64,000 nucleotides of DNA, taken from Ampullaceana balthica (lineage: Eukaryota; Mollusca; Gastropoda; Lymnaeidae). A program made the position numbers and the translations under genes. The notes under the pieces were generated by a model that worked only from the letters and a program-made list of their open reading frames with translations, was not told the origin of the DNA and searched no databases. The stretch lies in NCBI GenBank assembly GCA_944989445.1, contig CALYLW010000207.1:62001-126000 (forward strand), given 5' to 3'. Below are positions 10,929 through 25,185 of the stretch, one piece after another (the stretch's first letter is position 1; each line of letters opens with the position of its first letter).

Positions 10929-13120
10929 GACATTTTACCAAAGCCAAAAAATAACGGGATCAATTTTAATTTTAAATACACAACTATTTACGATACACAC
11001 ATCACGTCAAACAAACATGCCTCATACACAAACAAACACTGATATGATAAGACACCGAAGTTTTCTATAGCCCTAACACACAAACAAATAAAAGTCGAGT
11101 AGCATTGGGGATATTAAACAAACTCCTGTCTTTGGCTCAGAAACCCCAAAAAAAGGTGATTTTTATGAACCGGTTTAAAATTACCTTCATTATTTTTTTT
11201 TATAAACTTATAAATTATAAGCAATGTATTTTAAAAAATAAAATAAAACTAAGAGGAAATATTTCACAATAGTTCCTAGCACCACGGACCACGTGTCAAC
11301 ACAACCGTAAGGCCGTACGTTTCAACTGGGTGGGCTGGATTCAAACAAGGCCACTTCTAAATATAGTATATAGTCTTAAACTGATATTAAATAATATGCA
11401 ATACGAAATCGATTTGTTTGGCTAGTTCTAGTGCGTGCGTAATATCTGCCAGTAATTAATTTCAGATGAGCGCAGCATAGTACCACAGTAAACAAAGCCT
11501 AATAAACATTCGATGATTGTATTGACTAATCAATTAGTGTAATTTAAATAAAATTGATGTGATGTATTTTCAAACTAGAAGAAACGTGAGCTCTATACCG
11601 TGTAGCCGTATATTAACCGGTTATTCAATCAAACTAGAATTGACAAATACGGCTGGTCATACGAATCTGACACTGGCTAAATACCCAACGGACGCTGCCC
11701 TCGGGCTTGGTGTGGGGGGGCGGGGGGGGGGTCAAGTGACCGGACCGAACTGGGCCATGAATATTGTACCGGCGAGGCTGGCATTTTGATGTCAAATAAA
11801 ATACCGGTAGGCTACCTAAAATTAGATCTGTCATCTTTCCACTCACGAGCATATGAAAGTGTGACGAAATTTGTCTGTGCAACAGGTAATTCAAATACAA
11901 CATTCTTCTGAGCAAAATTACAACTACCCATCACAATCTATCATTTTTAAAAAAATAAAAAGAAACGATTTTAAAAAAAAATGAAATGAACAAGAAAATG
12001 TTTGCTGAAGGCTGAAGTCGAAGTGAAGCCATGACGCCGAAAGGACTCGGCGCTGAAGCCAAAAGTTTTCCCTTTGGAGTAACAGCCATTTTTTAATTTA
12101 ATTTAATTTATTTTTTAAATTCTATTCCATTATCCCTTCCCTCCATCTATTACAAGAAAATTAACGTTCGGAAGCGCGACTGGATGTCCTCAATTAATAC
12201 GTGACGCCTTTCCTTGTTGTATCCATGTTTTGACCCAGATCCAAGCGTCACGCGACCAGTGCTGGAAATGTTCACCAAAGCCTTATAATGGAGATAACAC
12301 CTTTTATTTACATGCCACGGCACGAGTGATCCAAGGCCTGCCGACAAGCAGACAAGCGAGTTCGCTAACGACTGTTTGAATAGAGATCTGCGAACGTTAC
12401 TTCTTGGATCACTTGTAGGTATTGCCCGTCCAAAACGAAAGCCCCGAGGGCATAAGAGGAATATCTTTAATGTTGGATCCACCACGTTAGCTCGCTTGTC
12501 CCTTCAGCATGCTTAATTATCTTGAAGGCCAAGGTAGGGCCGATAAACAATACAGTTGGTCGGGCCGTGTGTAATATTGGTCACATCTGGTTTATGCACG
12601 TGTGTATATAGATATATATATATATATATATGCATTAGGAACGCTTAAAAATTAAGTCCTGTGTAACTGACAGATAAATCGATAGTTGTAATGTTAATGG
12701 TTAATATAGAAAATAACAAATTTTTAAATTTTTACAATTTCGTTGTAAGTGTAAGAATTAAATTTTGCAGAGATTTTTTTTTCTTCCAGCATTCGCAAAA
12801 ATACATTAAAATACATACAACGTATTTTAATTTTGAACTTGAACATTCGTCTCCTACTGAAATGCAGCAATTTTGCCAAAAATTAGTTATTTGTGCTCAG
12901 TTCTATAAAACAACGCTTTTCACGTGTATTTAAATATATATTCATTTGTTTATTTATAAGACACGATTAATTATATCAACTAATTCATTTTCTTAAAACT
13001 GTTCCAAAACTGCGGTTATGGGATCATCACACTCCACCCTAAAAGTCCAAGCCCGGCGGAAATGTGGTTCCACTACGGGACCAGGATGGTTTAACGAATG
13101 CAACTTGGGGAGAGTTAAAC
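10929..13120. other. Non-coding stretch with microsatellite
   Basis: No exon or named element recognised. Contains G runs at about 11713-11730 and a TA microsatellite at about 12611-12631. The 111-codon minus frame at 12150-12485 has no family resemblance that I can see. Confidence 0.55.
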
Positions 13121-13976
13121 AGAATATCATTTCCATGGCAGCAGCAAGCAATCCATCTTTTAACAACGTGTTGACAAAGTCTCTAATTTATCGCCAGAGC
13201 CGCCAAGAATTACTTAGATCTAGCTTTAAGTTTTATCCCACCCCAGGGGCGGATCAAGATTGCAATTCCACCTGGGGCCCGGTCCAGCCACCTTTATTAT
13301 ACAATATAATAAGTTTGGGGCCCTTAAATCATTGGGGGCCCCTGGCTTTAGCCCAATCAGCACCCCTCAATCCGTCATAGCTCCCCCCCCGCCACCCCCA
13401 GAAATGTAACTGGTTTTGTTTTGCTCTCTAATCACGACCAGCCCCACACATGTCATGGATAAGTCGGTCTCCAGTGCACGCATCAATTGGACGGCCAGCT
13501 GGACGATCTGAAATGGCTAAACGCCTTATGACCAACTGGGTGAGGGTCAGAATATCATTTCCATGGCAGCAGCAAGCAATCCATCTTTTAACAACGTGTT
13601 GACAAAGTCTCTAATTTATCGCCAGAGCCGCCAAGAATTACTTAGCTCTAGCTTTAAGTTTTATCCCACCCCAGGGGCGGATCAAGATTGCAATTCCACC
13701 TGGGGCCCGGTCCAGCCACCTTTATTATACAATATAATAAGTTTGGGGCCCTTAAATCATTGGGGGCCCCTGGCTTTAGCCCAATCAGCACCCCTCAATC
13801 CGTCATAGCTCCCCCCCCCGCCACCCCCAGAAATGTAACTGGTTTTGTTTTGCTCTCTAATCACGACCAGCCCCACACATGTCATGGATAAGTCGGTCTC
13901 CAGTGCACGCATCAATTGGACGGCCAGCTGGACGATCTGAAATGGCTAAACGCCTTATGACCAACTGGGTGAGGGT
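13121..13976 (+). repeat. 428-bp tandem duplication
   Basis: Two copies, 13121-13548 and 13549-13976, near identical: only scattered changes (for example AGATCT versus AGCTCT) and a C-run length difference. Each contains GGGGCGGATCAAG followed by blocks of GGGGCCC-type sequence, of the kind seen in dispersed repeats. The near identity indicates a recent duplication, or an assembly duplication. The ORF in each copy repeats for the same reason. Confidence 0.92.
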
Positions 13977-16900
13977 CGTGGGTGCTTAGATAAGCACAGA
14001 GTGAAGTGGTGCATGGATAATTGTGCTAATTGATCGTCTCTTACACGCTCTGGTGGATTTGGGGGGAAAGGGAAGGGGGAGGTAAGATCTACTGCGGCGG
14101 ATGAATACTAGATCTAGTATTGGAGACATAATTTGGAATATTCCAGTAGCATGAGCACTAAATAAGATTCTTTGAATGCACTAGTCAGATTATTAAATAC
14201 AATATTGTGAAAATACTGTTATTGTTTGTTTGTTTTTTCAACGTAAACTGTATCAGAGTCGAGCTACAAAAATTAATAGACACTCCAGAAGCAAAAAGGA
14301 GAATATCGACCACTTCTGTATCTAAGTTTGTGTGCTGTGAACTGTGCGCTATGGGAGAAAGGGGGAGGGGTGGCATGGTTTCTTTTAATGACAACTAATT
14401 CACTTAGAAAGTGGTGGATTCAGTTTTATCTTGACAATCCCCATAATCACGTACTGTAAAGTAATACATGTGTACCGGAAAAATGTCAATGTCATGTTGT
14501 AAGTTTAAAGTGACCCGCTGAATTGATTTGTTTGTGATAAAAATGTCTCTGCACTTTGACAGGTCGACACACTACGTACGTGCTTGAAACGGCTAGGCTT
14601 TAAACTGGCGATTATCATCATTACGAACCAAACGAATTGACTCACCGCGCGGTACGGGCAAGCTAAGCGATAACGCACTATTGTCAAAATGTGGTCGCGG
14701 CATGGAGTTTTTTATTGAGTTGCCTACAAAAAACAAAACAAGCAATCATCCCGGCTTCGTGGAGATTTTCTCTTTTTTTTTCTTGCAAAGCTCCTTACGT
14801 TTTAATGTAGAATAAACGGGCGACCTTGACCGCCGGTTGATGTAACAACTTGCCACTGTAGTGCTGTCAGGGAGTAGAGGGTTAGTAGAGAGAGTGTGTG
14901 TGTGTGTGGGGGGGGGGCGTTGCCTAAGTTTCTGATCGTTTCTTTAAAAAAGAACACTTAAAGAATGCATCAGTGAACGGGCGCAGTGCTAAAATAAAAC
15001 CCATCCCCTCGTTCGATGAGCTAGAGACTGGCTACACACAGAAGAAATTAATACATCAATACTTTCAATACTGTACAACTAATCTAATTTAAACTTATGT
15101 TAAGTGTGGGCGTTGGATAATTGATTTTTAAAAAAAATTAATCGAAGTGTACAATAATATCACAATGTGCACGTAGTGATGCTGATTTTATTTTCATAAA
15201 TAATTCATACAAACAATTATTTGAGGTTAGTTTTTAAAATCACATTTTAAAAAATATTTTTTTTTAAATTTCAGTAAATCATACCGCGTGGATCGCAATA
15301 AAATATATATGCGATGAGTTTCCGAACCTATTTAGGCTTAGTAATGCCTATATCTTAAACGAATTATTATATCACCCCCCACCACCTTTTTTTGGCCACG
15401 TGAAAAACAATCCTCGATTTTTCTTTAATCTACACAAATTCCATTGATACTCTTATAATTGGGTCACCTACAGAAGATGAACAAAAACTCCAAACATTTC
15501 TGTGAAATTTGGCAGTGGTGGGAGGGGAGGGGAGAAGAGCAAGGGCACGTATCCAGAAGGTCATCGTGTTACACATGTGTTCAAGCGGCATGTGTGTGGT
15601 GGGGGGGGGATTGGGGCGCTGATGGGAAAAGAAAACTATACCACCTTAATGTTTTGTTTGTCTAGAATTTCCAGGATTAGGTGACGGGGGAAAGGGGGAG
15701 AAAATAAGTGTGTGTGTGTATGGGGGGGGGGTTAAAAGGCAAGGAGACAAGCTTCCTAACAACAAATAGTCTTTAATAGCATGACGTACTGCTGTGACAA
15801 TCGCCGTACTACTCCCACAACTTACATCTCCTGTGTAGGGAAACATCTAGCCACATTCACCTATCCATTGTAAAATAACAATCAATGGAAACAAATCCTT
15901 CTAAAAGCCATGTTTGTTTGTTTTTTTTAATTTAAAAAAAAATTTAACTTTAAAAAAAAGTTTTTCCATAAAAATAATGAAAGCTCTATGATAACTGAGC
16001 GACCTTAAACTTTATAACAACTTGGAAACGTGAAATAAACAGGACACCGTACATCCTGTATACGGGCAGTGATGAGAGTGCAATCATGAGAAGATAATAT
16101 AATATATCACTGATACGTAAGGATGACAGACTTGTGTGGTCAACAATGTGGAGACGGTTTGGTTACCTCTTTTTTTCGTTTGGAATTCTTTGAATGCAAC
16201 ATTTAATTATTAATAGATGAAGCACATTAATTATCTCATTTTGCTCCTAGTTGACTAACAAATGCCAAAAGTACCCAAAACAATTTTAATGTATTTGAAA
16301 AGTTTATGTCTTTAAATTGAAGACTTATTTTTAATGTTTCCTTTGTTATAGAAACTTCCCTTAATGAATTGTTTTTTCAAACTTGCTCCTCCTTTCGCTG
16401 TGCGACAATCATCATCTTGCAGCTAACACGTGCAGGGTATTTACGGTGATTTGACTTTCAAAAGCACAACCTGCTCTTTGTCCAGTTCCCTGGGCTGGCG
16501 GTGGTGTGTATATGGTGATGTACCGCAGACCGGCAGATCCCCGCAGATCTGGCCGTACAGCAGGTTTTAACGAATCACACTACACGCTCCCCTGGCTTCC
16601 GTCCCCCCAAAACCACATAAATTATAAACAACGTGGGGACGGATGGTTCTTTAACTAAGAAGAAAAGAAAAGATACAATTTCTGCGTGGCGGGATCTTAG
16701 GGGATGGGGTGTTATACTAAAATATCTATTAATTATTTTAAACTTACAAGAATATTTCAAAAACCAGGGATTGGTAGGCGAACAGATGTTCATCGAGTTA
16801 TCATCTAGCAGCATTCTAAATCTAGAATTTCACATCAGCAACTGGAACTCTGAGGGGAAGTCCTGCTCTTATGAGACAAACGCGGGATCCGCTGTGACTG

Positions 16901-18425
16901 TGAGTCGCCGACATGAAGCAGAAAGAATACAACTAATAATTCAACTGACCTATCGTACTTCTTGTCAACTTGAGAGATCTTAACACTCGAATTATACTAC
17001 ACTTCATTTTCTCCCAAACAAGCAGGTTCAGCTATTAAAAACTAAGACATCTAATAGTTTCCTTGGTGAGTAATCATTTCGGCGCATTTATAAATCACTA
17101 CTCTCAATCGTGGGATTTTTTAAAAAAAAAGAAATCACATTAAGATTTGATAAAACACGGCAAAGTGAGAGTTTGAGTTTAAGACACGCGACAGTATACA
17201 AACATTTGTGTTTCAGTTCAATGTGGGTACATCAATACTACCCGGGACCTTAACTCCAACAGGTCAATTACAGACCCACACAAAAAAATATACAAAATTT
17301 TTAAAGACTGAACCAAAAAAATATTTTTTTAAACGGGTTAAAATTAAAATATCAGACTTAATTGAAATTCAGATGAAACCTCGCCCGGGCTAAAATTGGA
17401 CAAGGGATGCAATAGAAAGGGGCAAGCGTTATCCCCCGAGAATACCGTCCCTTGGTTCATATAACAACTCAACCCAGCTCACCGTTGCTGGTAATATGGT
17501 AAACAGTAAGCTACGCTGCGGATGGCGTGTTAAATAACAGATAAGGACAACGAGAGGAAATGACTACCGTTTGTTTGTCGTGTAAGCTCTATGGGCATTG
17601 AGTATTTTAAACTATTTCATTCTCCAATCAACCGCGTCCGTAATCCTTGTAAAACCCTCAAGGAGTGTAGCGTTGATAGAGTGAGTCATCGACAAACTCA
17701 AGATTGCCAAGCGACTTGTTTCTTTAATCCCTCAGATGGACTGAGCAGGTCGTTCCGCGAGTTGAGCAGGAGGGATACGATTGTATTCTAAGGCACTGAG
17801 AGCTGCGTTATGGCACATGACCGGCGCCCCCATGGGGCGCGCAAGGGGAGTGATAATGTAATTAAACACGACCACGGGTGCGTCAATCAGCCATTAGTAC
17901 TCAAGTCACGAGACTACACTGAATGTACTTGTGGGTTGTGGTTGGTCGGAGGTGGGCGGGGCGGACGACGACGTCATACCATCACTTGTAAAACAATTGT
18001 TACTGCAATCATACTGACGGTTCAATAATCGGGTTATGATAATTTTTGACTAAAGCATCTATTCACTTGTTTTCACACTAAGTGTTTACTTCAAGCGATT
18101 TGAACACAGTAACAGCTATATAGTTTAGTGTTATCGAGGCAAGAACACGCCATCAAGGCAAGTTTAAATAAAATGAACAAAACAAACTTTTTTAAAAAAA
18201 AGATGAGGCCCAGCTGCAGTGAGGAATGTAGAATCTCGCATGAAAAAGCAGAAAATATTTTTTTTAGTCACAAACTAAGTAGTCACACAGGGGGACTCAG
18301 AACTCTAAGTTTTATTGATATTTATTGTGATCGATTGTGGGATTTAATGTGAGATATAAAATTTGATCAACTAACACAAAGTTTCTGAGTTATCGGTTAA
18401 CACATCTCGTGTTTTAACCAGGTGT
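13977..18425. other. Non-coding stretch
   Basis: No gene or transposon ends recognised. A GT microsatellite lies near 14894-14907, with several G runs (14909, 15601, 15721). There is a small palindromic area near 16520-16560 (CCGCAGACCGGCAGATC...). Frames of 60-116 codons here show no domain. Confidence 0.5.
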
Positions 18426-18655
18426 ACCGGCGTGCTTTTGTTAACATTTTACGTGTCACGCTGAGCTCGGTCCAGCGATCGGTGACCAGACCTTTCCCTT
18501 CTCCCACCCGCCCCCCAGGGGTTATAAAGCAAAGGGAAGTTATGACAGATTCAGTCTGTAAATGTTTGTCGCGTTTGAACATAATCAATACTTTTAGTTA
18601 TGTCTCATATATAAGGGATTTATAGTCAACAACTTTGTTTTTATGGGATTTTTTT
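18426..18655 (+). repeat. RepA 3' half, second subtype
   Basis: Matches the 3' half of the middle RepA unit at 53.5-53.7 kb (CATTTTACGTGTCAC, CAGTCTGTAAATGTTTG) and ends ATATAAGGGATTTATAGTC plus tail. The 5' half is missing. Confidence 0.85.
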
Positions 18656-18659
18656 ATTT

Positions 18660-19200
18660 ACTTTTGTTTTTCCGCCCGACCGACCGCCTGCGAACCCAAG
18701 AGACGACGGTGAAGTTAATATAAGGGATTGAATTAAACAACCCCGTAAAAACAAAGGAAGTTAATATAAGGGATTGAATTAAACAACCCCGTAAAAACAA
18801 AGTTTTTGACTATAAATCCCTTATATATGAGACATAACTAAAAATTATTTATCATGCTTAAACGCGATAAACATTTACAGACTCAGTCTGAGACTGAGAT
18901 TGCCTAAAATACAATGTGTTTTAAAACGGAGGGGGCAGTTAAAATGTTTCGTCAAGGATGGCTGAACTTAACTCAGCGTGACTCGTAAAATGGCAACAAA
19001 AGCTGGCCGCTACATATAGAGATAAACTAAAAATGCATTAATTTAATTACGGTACATTCGATCGATCTGAAAATTTAATAGCTTTATTCTCCACACAAGC
19101 CAAACCTAATGTGAAAATTTCAGCTATCTAGCAAGTCAGAAAACGTGTTTACGAGCGTTTTGAAAAAGTTGACGACAGATCCGGAAGCGTTGAATTTGAA
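18660..19200 (-). repeat. RepA, inverted copies
   Basis: Reverse-orientation RepA material directly abuts the plus-strand copy. First comes a 5' end (TTTCCGCCCGACCGACCGCC, the complement of the GGGCGGAAAA block). Then a roughly 48-bp junction segment occurs twice in tandem (AAGTTAATATAAGGGATTGA from about 18712 and again from about 18760). Then come the 3' terminus and the internal module at 19020-19080. The result is a head-to-head arrangement around about 18657. Confidence 0.82.
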
Positions 19201-22200
19201 TCCGGAATCCTTCACGAGTTAAGTAAAAGGATAGGGGCCTCAAAAAATGCTGGTACTCAATTTCTTTCTTTGAATATTATTTTAATTTTTTTTTAATATT
19301 CTTTTAGTACTGGTTAAATAATAAACTGTGTGAATTCAAAGGACATTTACCGGGTATTGGATTTAAAATCGATAATAAGAGATCTGAGTATCATTGCACG
19401 ACGGAAATTTACACTTAGCATTGTCTTACATAGAAAAATGCCGTGGAATAACGGGATTAGTTTTCTTAAGTCCCCGAGAGGCGGTCAATTTTCTGTCAAC
19501 GTCTTTTTACTCGTTCCCAGCTCCTTTTGTAGACACCATTTTTATAAAGGTTAAACAAATATACAATAATACAAACTCTCCCTCACAATTCGTATCATAA
19601 TGTGCGACAGTAATCCCATTCCCTGCTCTCTGCTACAAAGTACTGTATGTTCAATTGTGTTGAGTGCTCTTGAAGTTAGACTACGTTAAAAAGGTACGGA
19701 ATAACTTTACAATTAACGTTTTAATCTTATCAAAATACTTCTGTCGTGATTAGTGTTGGCCATCTCATCCAGCGCACACACACACACACAAACGTATTCT
19801 CCCACTTGACAATCTATGGAGTTAATTACGAACGTCACAGCGAGAGCGAATCTCGCCAAGTATTTTGATGGCTATCAAACAAACACCCCCCCCCACTCCG
19901 TACCAGATTCAAGGCGCGAACGTATTGTCACTTAATATTCCTCAAAACGTAAACGTTGATATGTTAAGCGGGGAGAGCAGGGGACGACACACAGAAAGTG
20001 GTGACTCATGAATGTAATTGTATTATCAGCAATTCCTATGACACTAACGACTTAATTTATGGAAACAAAACAAAACAAACAAAAAAGGTTTGACGAGGAT
20101 TACCAATCAATGTTGAGTTTAAGGCAGCTGTTAAAAATAGTTTTCAAATTGCACAGGGCAAAGAATGACTCGGAGTGAAACAAAATTATTCAAAAGAATG
20201 TAGACGTGACTTAAATATGTGTTTATTGATTTAAGAAAATATTTCTGCATAGACTTGCTTTGTATAATGCATTTCAAATTTTTTTTAATTATTGCCTTCT
20301 TATTCTGAAACTGATTCTTCTTTTATTTCTTAAAGGGCTCTCGAACAATGCTCAGATCTTTATAGCTGCATTATGCCTTTAAACACATTATAGAAATTCT
20401 TGTCCAAACAGGTTTTTAAAAATGATTTAATAACTTTAAAGTTGGAAAAGAAAATAAATTTACTTCAGTCGCCTCAGTGTATTCAAGTGTACATATTAAT
20501 ATTACCCACACAAAAAAGATATTGTTTGTAAATCTATTTTTCAACCCCCCCCCCACCAAATCCTAAAGTTCTCATAAGAGCGTCCCACCCACTCACACGC
20601 TTCATTTAACCATGAAATCACGATGTTGACACAACTCAAACGCCACGATCAACACCTTTTAGACGGCCACTTGACGAGACTAGCAAGAGCGATGGTTGCA
20701 TGACCGAAAAGTTGCTAAAACAAAATAAAGGCTACAAACTACAAACGACCCGTAGATAAGACCCGTGCATTTTGAATTTTCGAGTAGTAAGTCTTTAAAA
20801 CTAAGAGAAGTCCCAACGCCCCAGTGGTCCAACTTGACCAAACCTCTTTTGGAAGCCTCGTTCTGCACGATGTCATTAGCTCGGTTCATACAGACGGAAT
20901 CCCTGAGAGAGGGCGAGAGACAAGGGTTCAACCAAAGTAAAGTGGCACTCTGGTTTAAAAGTTTCAGAACGTTATTACATATAATACTTTTTCTAAAACA
21001 TTTTACTAAAATACAGTAAATACCCGATTACACAATTAAAAACTAATCCCCGTACCCCGCTCCAAACAAATCTTTTTTTTTAAAGAATTGCGCGCACCGA
21101 TACATTTGATTATTTCTGAAACACGAGTGCGCAAAGGTGAGCCTATTTTCTAAAGCAAAAATTCCATTAATCGGCTCGTCCTTAATACAAAGATTAAAAC
21201 TGTCGACAACTGATCGATTCCTCAATAGCTGGATGAAAACAACTTCCATAATTTATTGCATGATGAATACAACGTCGATTCCTCAGCGATTCGTGAAGAC
21301 AACTTCGATACCGGTACATCAACTTTCTGGTGAACTTGACATCGATACTTCCCAACTCTACACGAGTCCAGCATCGATACCTCAACTGCTTGGTGAGTGG
21401 AACATCGAACCGATCAAATCAAGCAGACGAGGACCTCATCACTTCATCATCTCTCCCTCTTCAAGAATGTTTTCAACTCTTGTGCCTATTCATCTCCCGG
21501 TGCCATGGACTAAAACTATTAAACCGTACCATTGACGTGTTTGATGTGTGGGGAAAGGGGGGAGGGGGTGAACTTTTAGAACGAAGCTGATCAATACAAA
21601 TATACATGGTGATGAGGAATGTATTCTTGGCGTTATCTTTGAGGGCGGGCTTATCAAAGTGTTAGGAATATTATCTTTGAATTTTGACAAAAATAATAAG
21701 ATACAGGCTGTCGCTGATAGTGTATTGTAATTATTATCATACCTGGCTACAACATAGACACATATGTTATATTACAATAAATTACATAATATCCCAATTA
21801 AAGATCACAAAGCGTTAATTATTTTAGTTTGTTTTTTTCACCTAGAGACGTGTGTGAATGGCTGAAGACGACAAAGGCCTTTCCTAGAAATCCACAACAG
21901 ACCTTGATAAAGACATGCAAAAATATAGGAGTACAGCGAGGATACATGAAGTTAATTTATTGAACTTTTATACTTAAGAACCTAGTATAGTTAACGTTCA
22001 TAATGACATGTCATGTAACTTTAAATTTATCTGATAACACACTGAACTGTTCGATAGCCACTGACCGTATGACTTAATGCGCCCATTTCTGATGACGAAT
22101 TGTCTCACAGTTGTGGTTCAAATAAATTACTCTTTCGAGTCAAAACCATTTTCAGGTAATTTAACCGTACTTTAAATAAATATTTCGCTTTTCTGTAAAT

Positions 22201-22320
22201 TGTGTGGTATAAAATTGATACCCGAAGGCAGCCAAGAACAGTAATAAGGAAGATAATAATATGGAGCAACAGCTTGGTCTGAGTCGAGTACAGACTGGAA
22301 TACTGGAAAGTGTCTATGCC
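19201..22320. other. Non-coding stretch
   Basis: No exon recognised. Contains a CA microsatellite near 19777-19790, C runs at 19887 and 20545, and a degenerate repeat at 21200-21420 in which TCGATNCCTCAA-like steps recur every 30-40 bp. That repeat explains the 132-codon frame (TTSIPQ-type repeats) on the plus strand. Confidence 0.5.
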
Positions 22321-22545
22321 GGTGTGGTGGTGGAAAGAGAGGAAGTGTGTGGTGGTGGTGGAAAGAGAGGAGGTGTGTGGTGGTGGTGGAAAGAGAGGAG
22401 GTGTGTGGTGGTGGTGGAAAGAGAGGAGGTGTGTGGTGGTGGAAAGAGAGGAAGTGTGTGGTGGTGGAAAGAGGGGAGGTGTGTGATGGTGGAAAGAGGG
22501 GAGGTGTGTGATGGTGGAAAGAGATGGGGTGTGTGGTAGTTGAGG
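22321..22545 (+). repeat. G-rich minisatellite
   Basis: About eight to nine copies of a 21-27 bp unit built from GGTGGTGGAAAGAGAGGAGG and TGTGT. The number of GGT steps varies from copy to copy. The plus strand is almost pyrimidine-poor. The 209-codon minus-strand frame over it (Ser/Thr/His/Pro repeats) is the mirror of this array. Confidence 0.9.
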
Positions 22546-25185
22546 GAAAGGTGCGGAAGAGGTGTGCACATGGAGAGAGAGAGAGAGAGGATTGAAGGGG
22601 GAGAGAAAGGTGCTGGTGGAAGGAGATGTGTGGTGATCGCGGGAAAGTTGTGATTGAATCTCGGATTCCGTGAAGGCGAATACTGAATTCTGAGATCGTT
22701 TTCGAGTCATCTTACTCAGTGCAAAGGTATGCAATTAAAGTGTGAAACTGAGGCGCTTCTTAAAAAGACTATACTATTATACCTCACGCGGTGGATAAGC
22801 ACATGGTAAGACTGATTGATAACTATCTTATCAGACACTGGACCACCTACATGGATATGGTATCCTTTTTTTTCCTTCTAATAATTTTTTTAAATGACAA
22901 AACTGATTCTCTAGTGTGTAATTGTTTCGTTTTCTTTCTAAAAATATATCACTTAGTCACGGCGATCTAGACCAGAGTTCGACATATTGGACAGCCTGCA
23001 GGCCATGGTCAATGATCTGCCCCCCCCCCTCTCAACCCGCCCAAGCACCACCAAGGACCACCAACTTTCTGAATAAATATTGGTAGAGCAGACAACTAGC
23101 GTACTCACAGCCCGACTGACACGTGACACACGAATGATTTCTTCGCGTGTTATATAGATTAGTTACCCCAGAAATTAGATGGCGCGCACCTTTATTTTTA
23201 CTTAACGAATTCATTTAATCCAATAGCCGTTTAAAAAAAAACAGTAATCAAAATAAGCCTGCCAAATTAATTTTAAAAAACAGTAATAAAAATAAGCCAG
23301 CCAAATGTAATCGATTCCAAAGACTCAGGGACGTCTACTACCTCTGACCTCCAGGAGGTGGCGCCAACCCCATTCCTCCTTAGAGATTGGACTCGGTCAA
23401 ATCTGTGTGGGTCACGCAGTCATGTTGCAGGCGATTTTAATTTTGGAGTTCACCATGGACTACTAAACTATTTTAAGATCTATGCCTACTAAATTTCCTT
23501 TTATTGAAATGACAAACACAACAATGCCCTAACAATCAGTGTAACAGTAAAAGGTTGTGCTCTTAAAAATCTTTTGTATTTTACAAAACAAAATTGTATT
23601 TTACAATTTAAAAAAATAAATGATAACACTATTGCACTTTAGTTAATAGCTCAATATTCCTGACATTTTAAACCAAATTATTTTTTTAAAATAAGTCTTA
23701 TTAAATAAGTGTACAGAAGATTTAATTTAACAGGCATATAATTAACTTGCTTGTAATTCTTGAACATCCGTTTTTATTAGCGTTCCCTGCCAAAGCTTGA
23801 CAAAATATGTTTTTGAATTTGTCCTAAACGAAATGCCCACTTCCCCAGAAAAATTAACAAATTATAATAAATACAATATTAGTATTCGTATTTCTTTCCT
23901 GCATATATTCATTGTGTTACTTGGGAAAACTCAGATTTGGGGGATTGTATCCCCTCCATCCCCGCCCTTTTCCAAAAACAGTTTAGAATGCAACAGACCC
24001 CTTCCCACACACACACAGACACTGCCCCACACACACAGTGTAAATTGAATTTTTTTCTTTAAAAAAAAGGCAATTACAGCTTGACACTAGTACAAATTAC
24101 TGTTTAACTAGTTACATAACCCCAGTTTGCTATCATCATTAACCCATGCAGGTAAGCATCATATGTTTGATATTTGTAACACGTTAGAGACTGTTTCATG
24201 ACTTGACGCTTCAACGTTGTGACAGCTGGTCTAAAACCATCAGACACTTTTCTTGAGCACACACACACACACCCTTAAAAACATCATTTCAAAAATACCG
24301 CGACATGACGTAACGTACTCTTCCCATTTGGCAAAATGACGATAACAATTTCTATAATGTTTTAAAGTTCAAGGAAATTAACTGTCTACTTCAATCACTA
24401 ATACTCACAATTTTGTGGGATATAAAAAGATAGTGATACGGAATTCAATTTACCATTCATTATACCGGGAAACAAGAAAAATTAAAGACTTTAATAATTT
24501 AAAAAAAAACTAAAAAATGATACACACAATTTTGACCACCTAAGCCCTGAACGAAGTGTTCGTGATCATATGAGCGACTCGTGGCCTTTTGGGCTGCAAG
24601 GCTTTAAGTCCAAGAACAAATAAAAAGGCTGCACGGACTGCCCATCTTTCCCTGGTTGTGACTGACATGGTTCGTGACGTGACACACAAATACTTGCTCA
24701 TGTACACATCTGTCGCTCTTTACACACACGCACATTTCGTTTTGTTGGTAATTGATCTCGCCCTGTTCTTGTTTTTTTTCCATAAGAAATGAGATTTTGT
24801 AAAAAAACATTTTTTTTTAAATTAATTCAAAAACAGTTTTCCTCCGAATTTTTCGTTTAAAATGTGGGGTTGTTAAATGAAAGTGAAAAATTCCATAACA
24901 GATTATGCTGAAGTTTAAATTCAGCTTCCAGGCACCCAGATTACAAAGAGACTCGCATTTTATTGTATGATGCAAGCCAAATGATGCATTCGCGTAAGCT
25001 TCGTTCATTGGGTTCAATTCGATATTAAATGTTGCTGGTTCAAATCCTACGTAACGTTTGTGTTCTTACTTTAAGTTACCAAGCATTATGACTTGGAAGT
25101 TGGCAGCTTTCCTTCATATCCGATGTTGGTGGTTTTTTTCTACTTCTACTCGTTTACAACAGATTGAGGCTTAACACAAGATATA
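22546..25185. other. Non-coding stretch
   Basis: Contains a GA microsatellite near 22575-22588, a local duplication of about 50 bp at 23224-23310 (AACAGTAATNAAAATAAGCC twice), and CA microsatellites near 24006 and 24258. No gene recognised. Confidence 0.5.

Noticed and set aside
12150..12485. 111-codon minus frame as a missing ARID5 exon
   Set aside because: A short HYKAL word resembles the family's FYKAF, but the surroundings do not align.
21137..21535. 132-codon plus frame
   Set aside because: Made of degenerate TCGATNCCTCA repeats; no start context, domain or splice evidence.
22105..22734. 209-codon minus-strand frame rich in Ser/Thr/His/Pro
   Set aside because: It covers the minisatellite and is a translation of its repeats; the flanking parts show no domain or splice sites.
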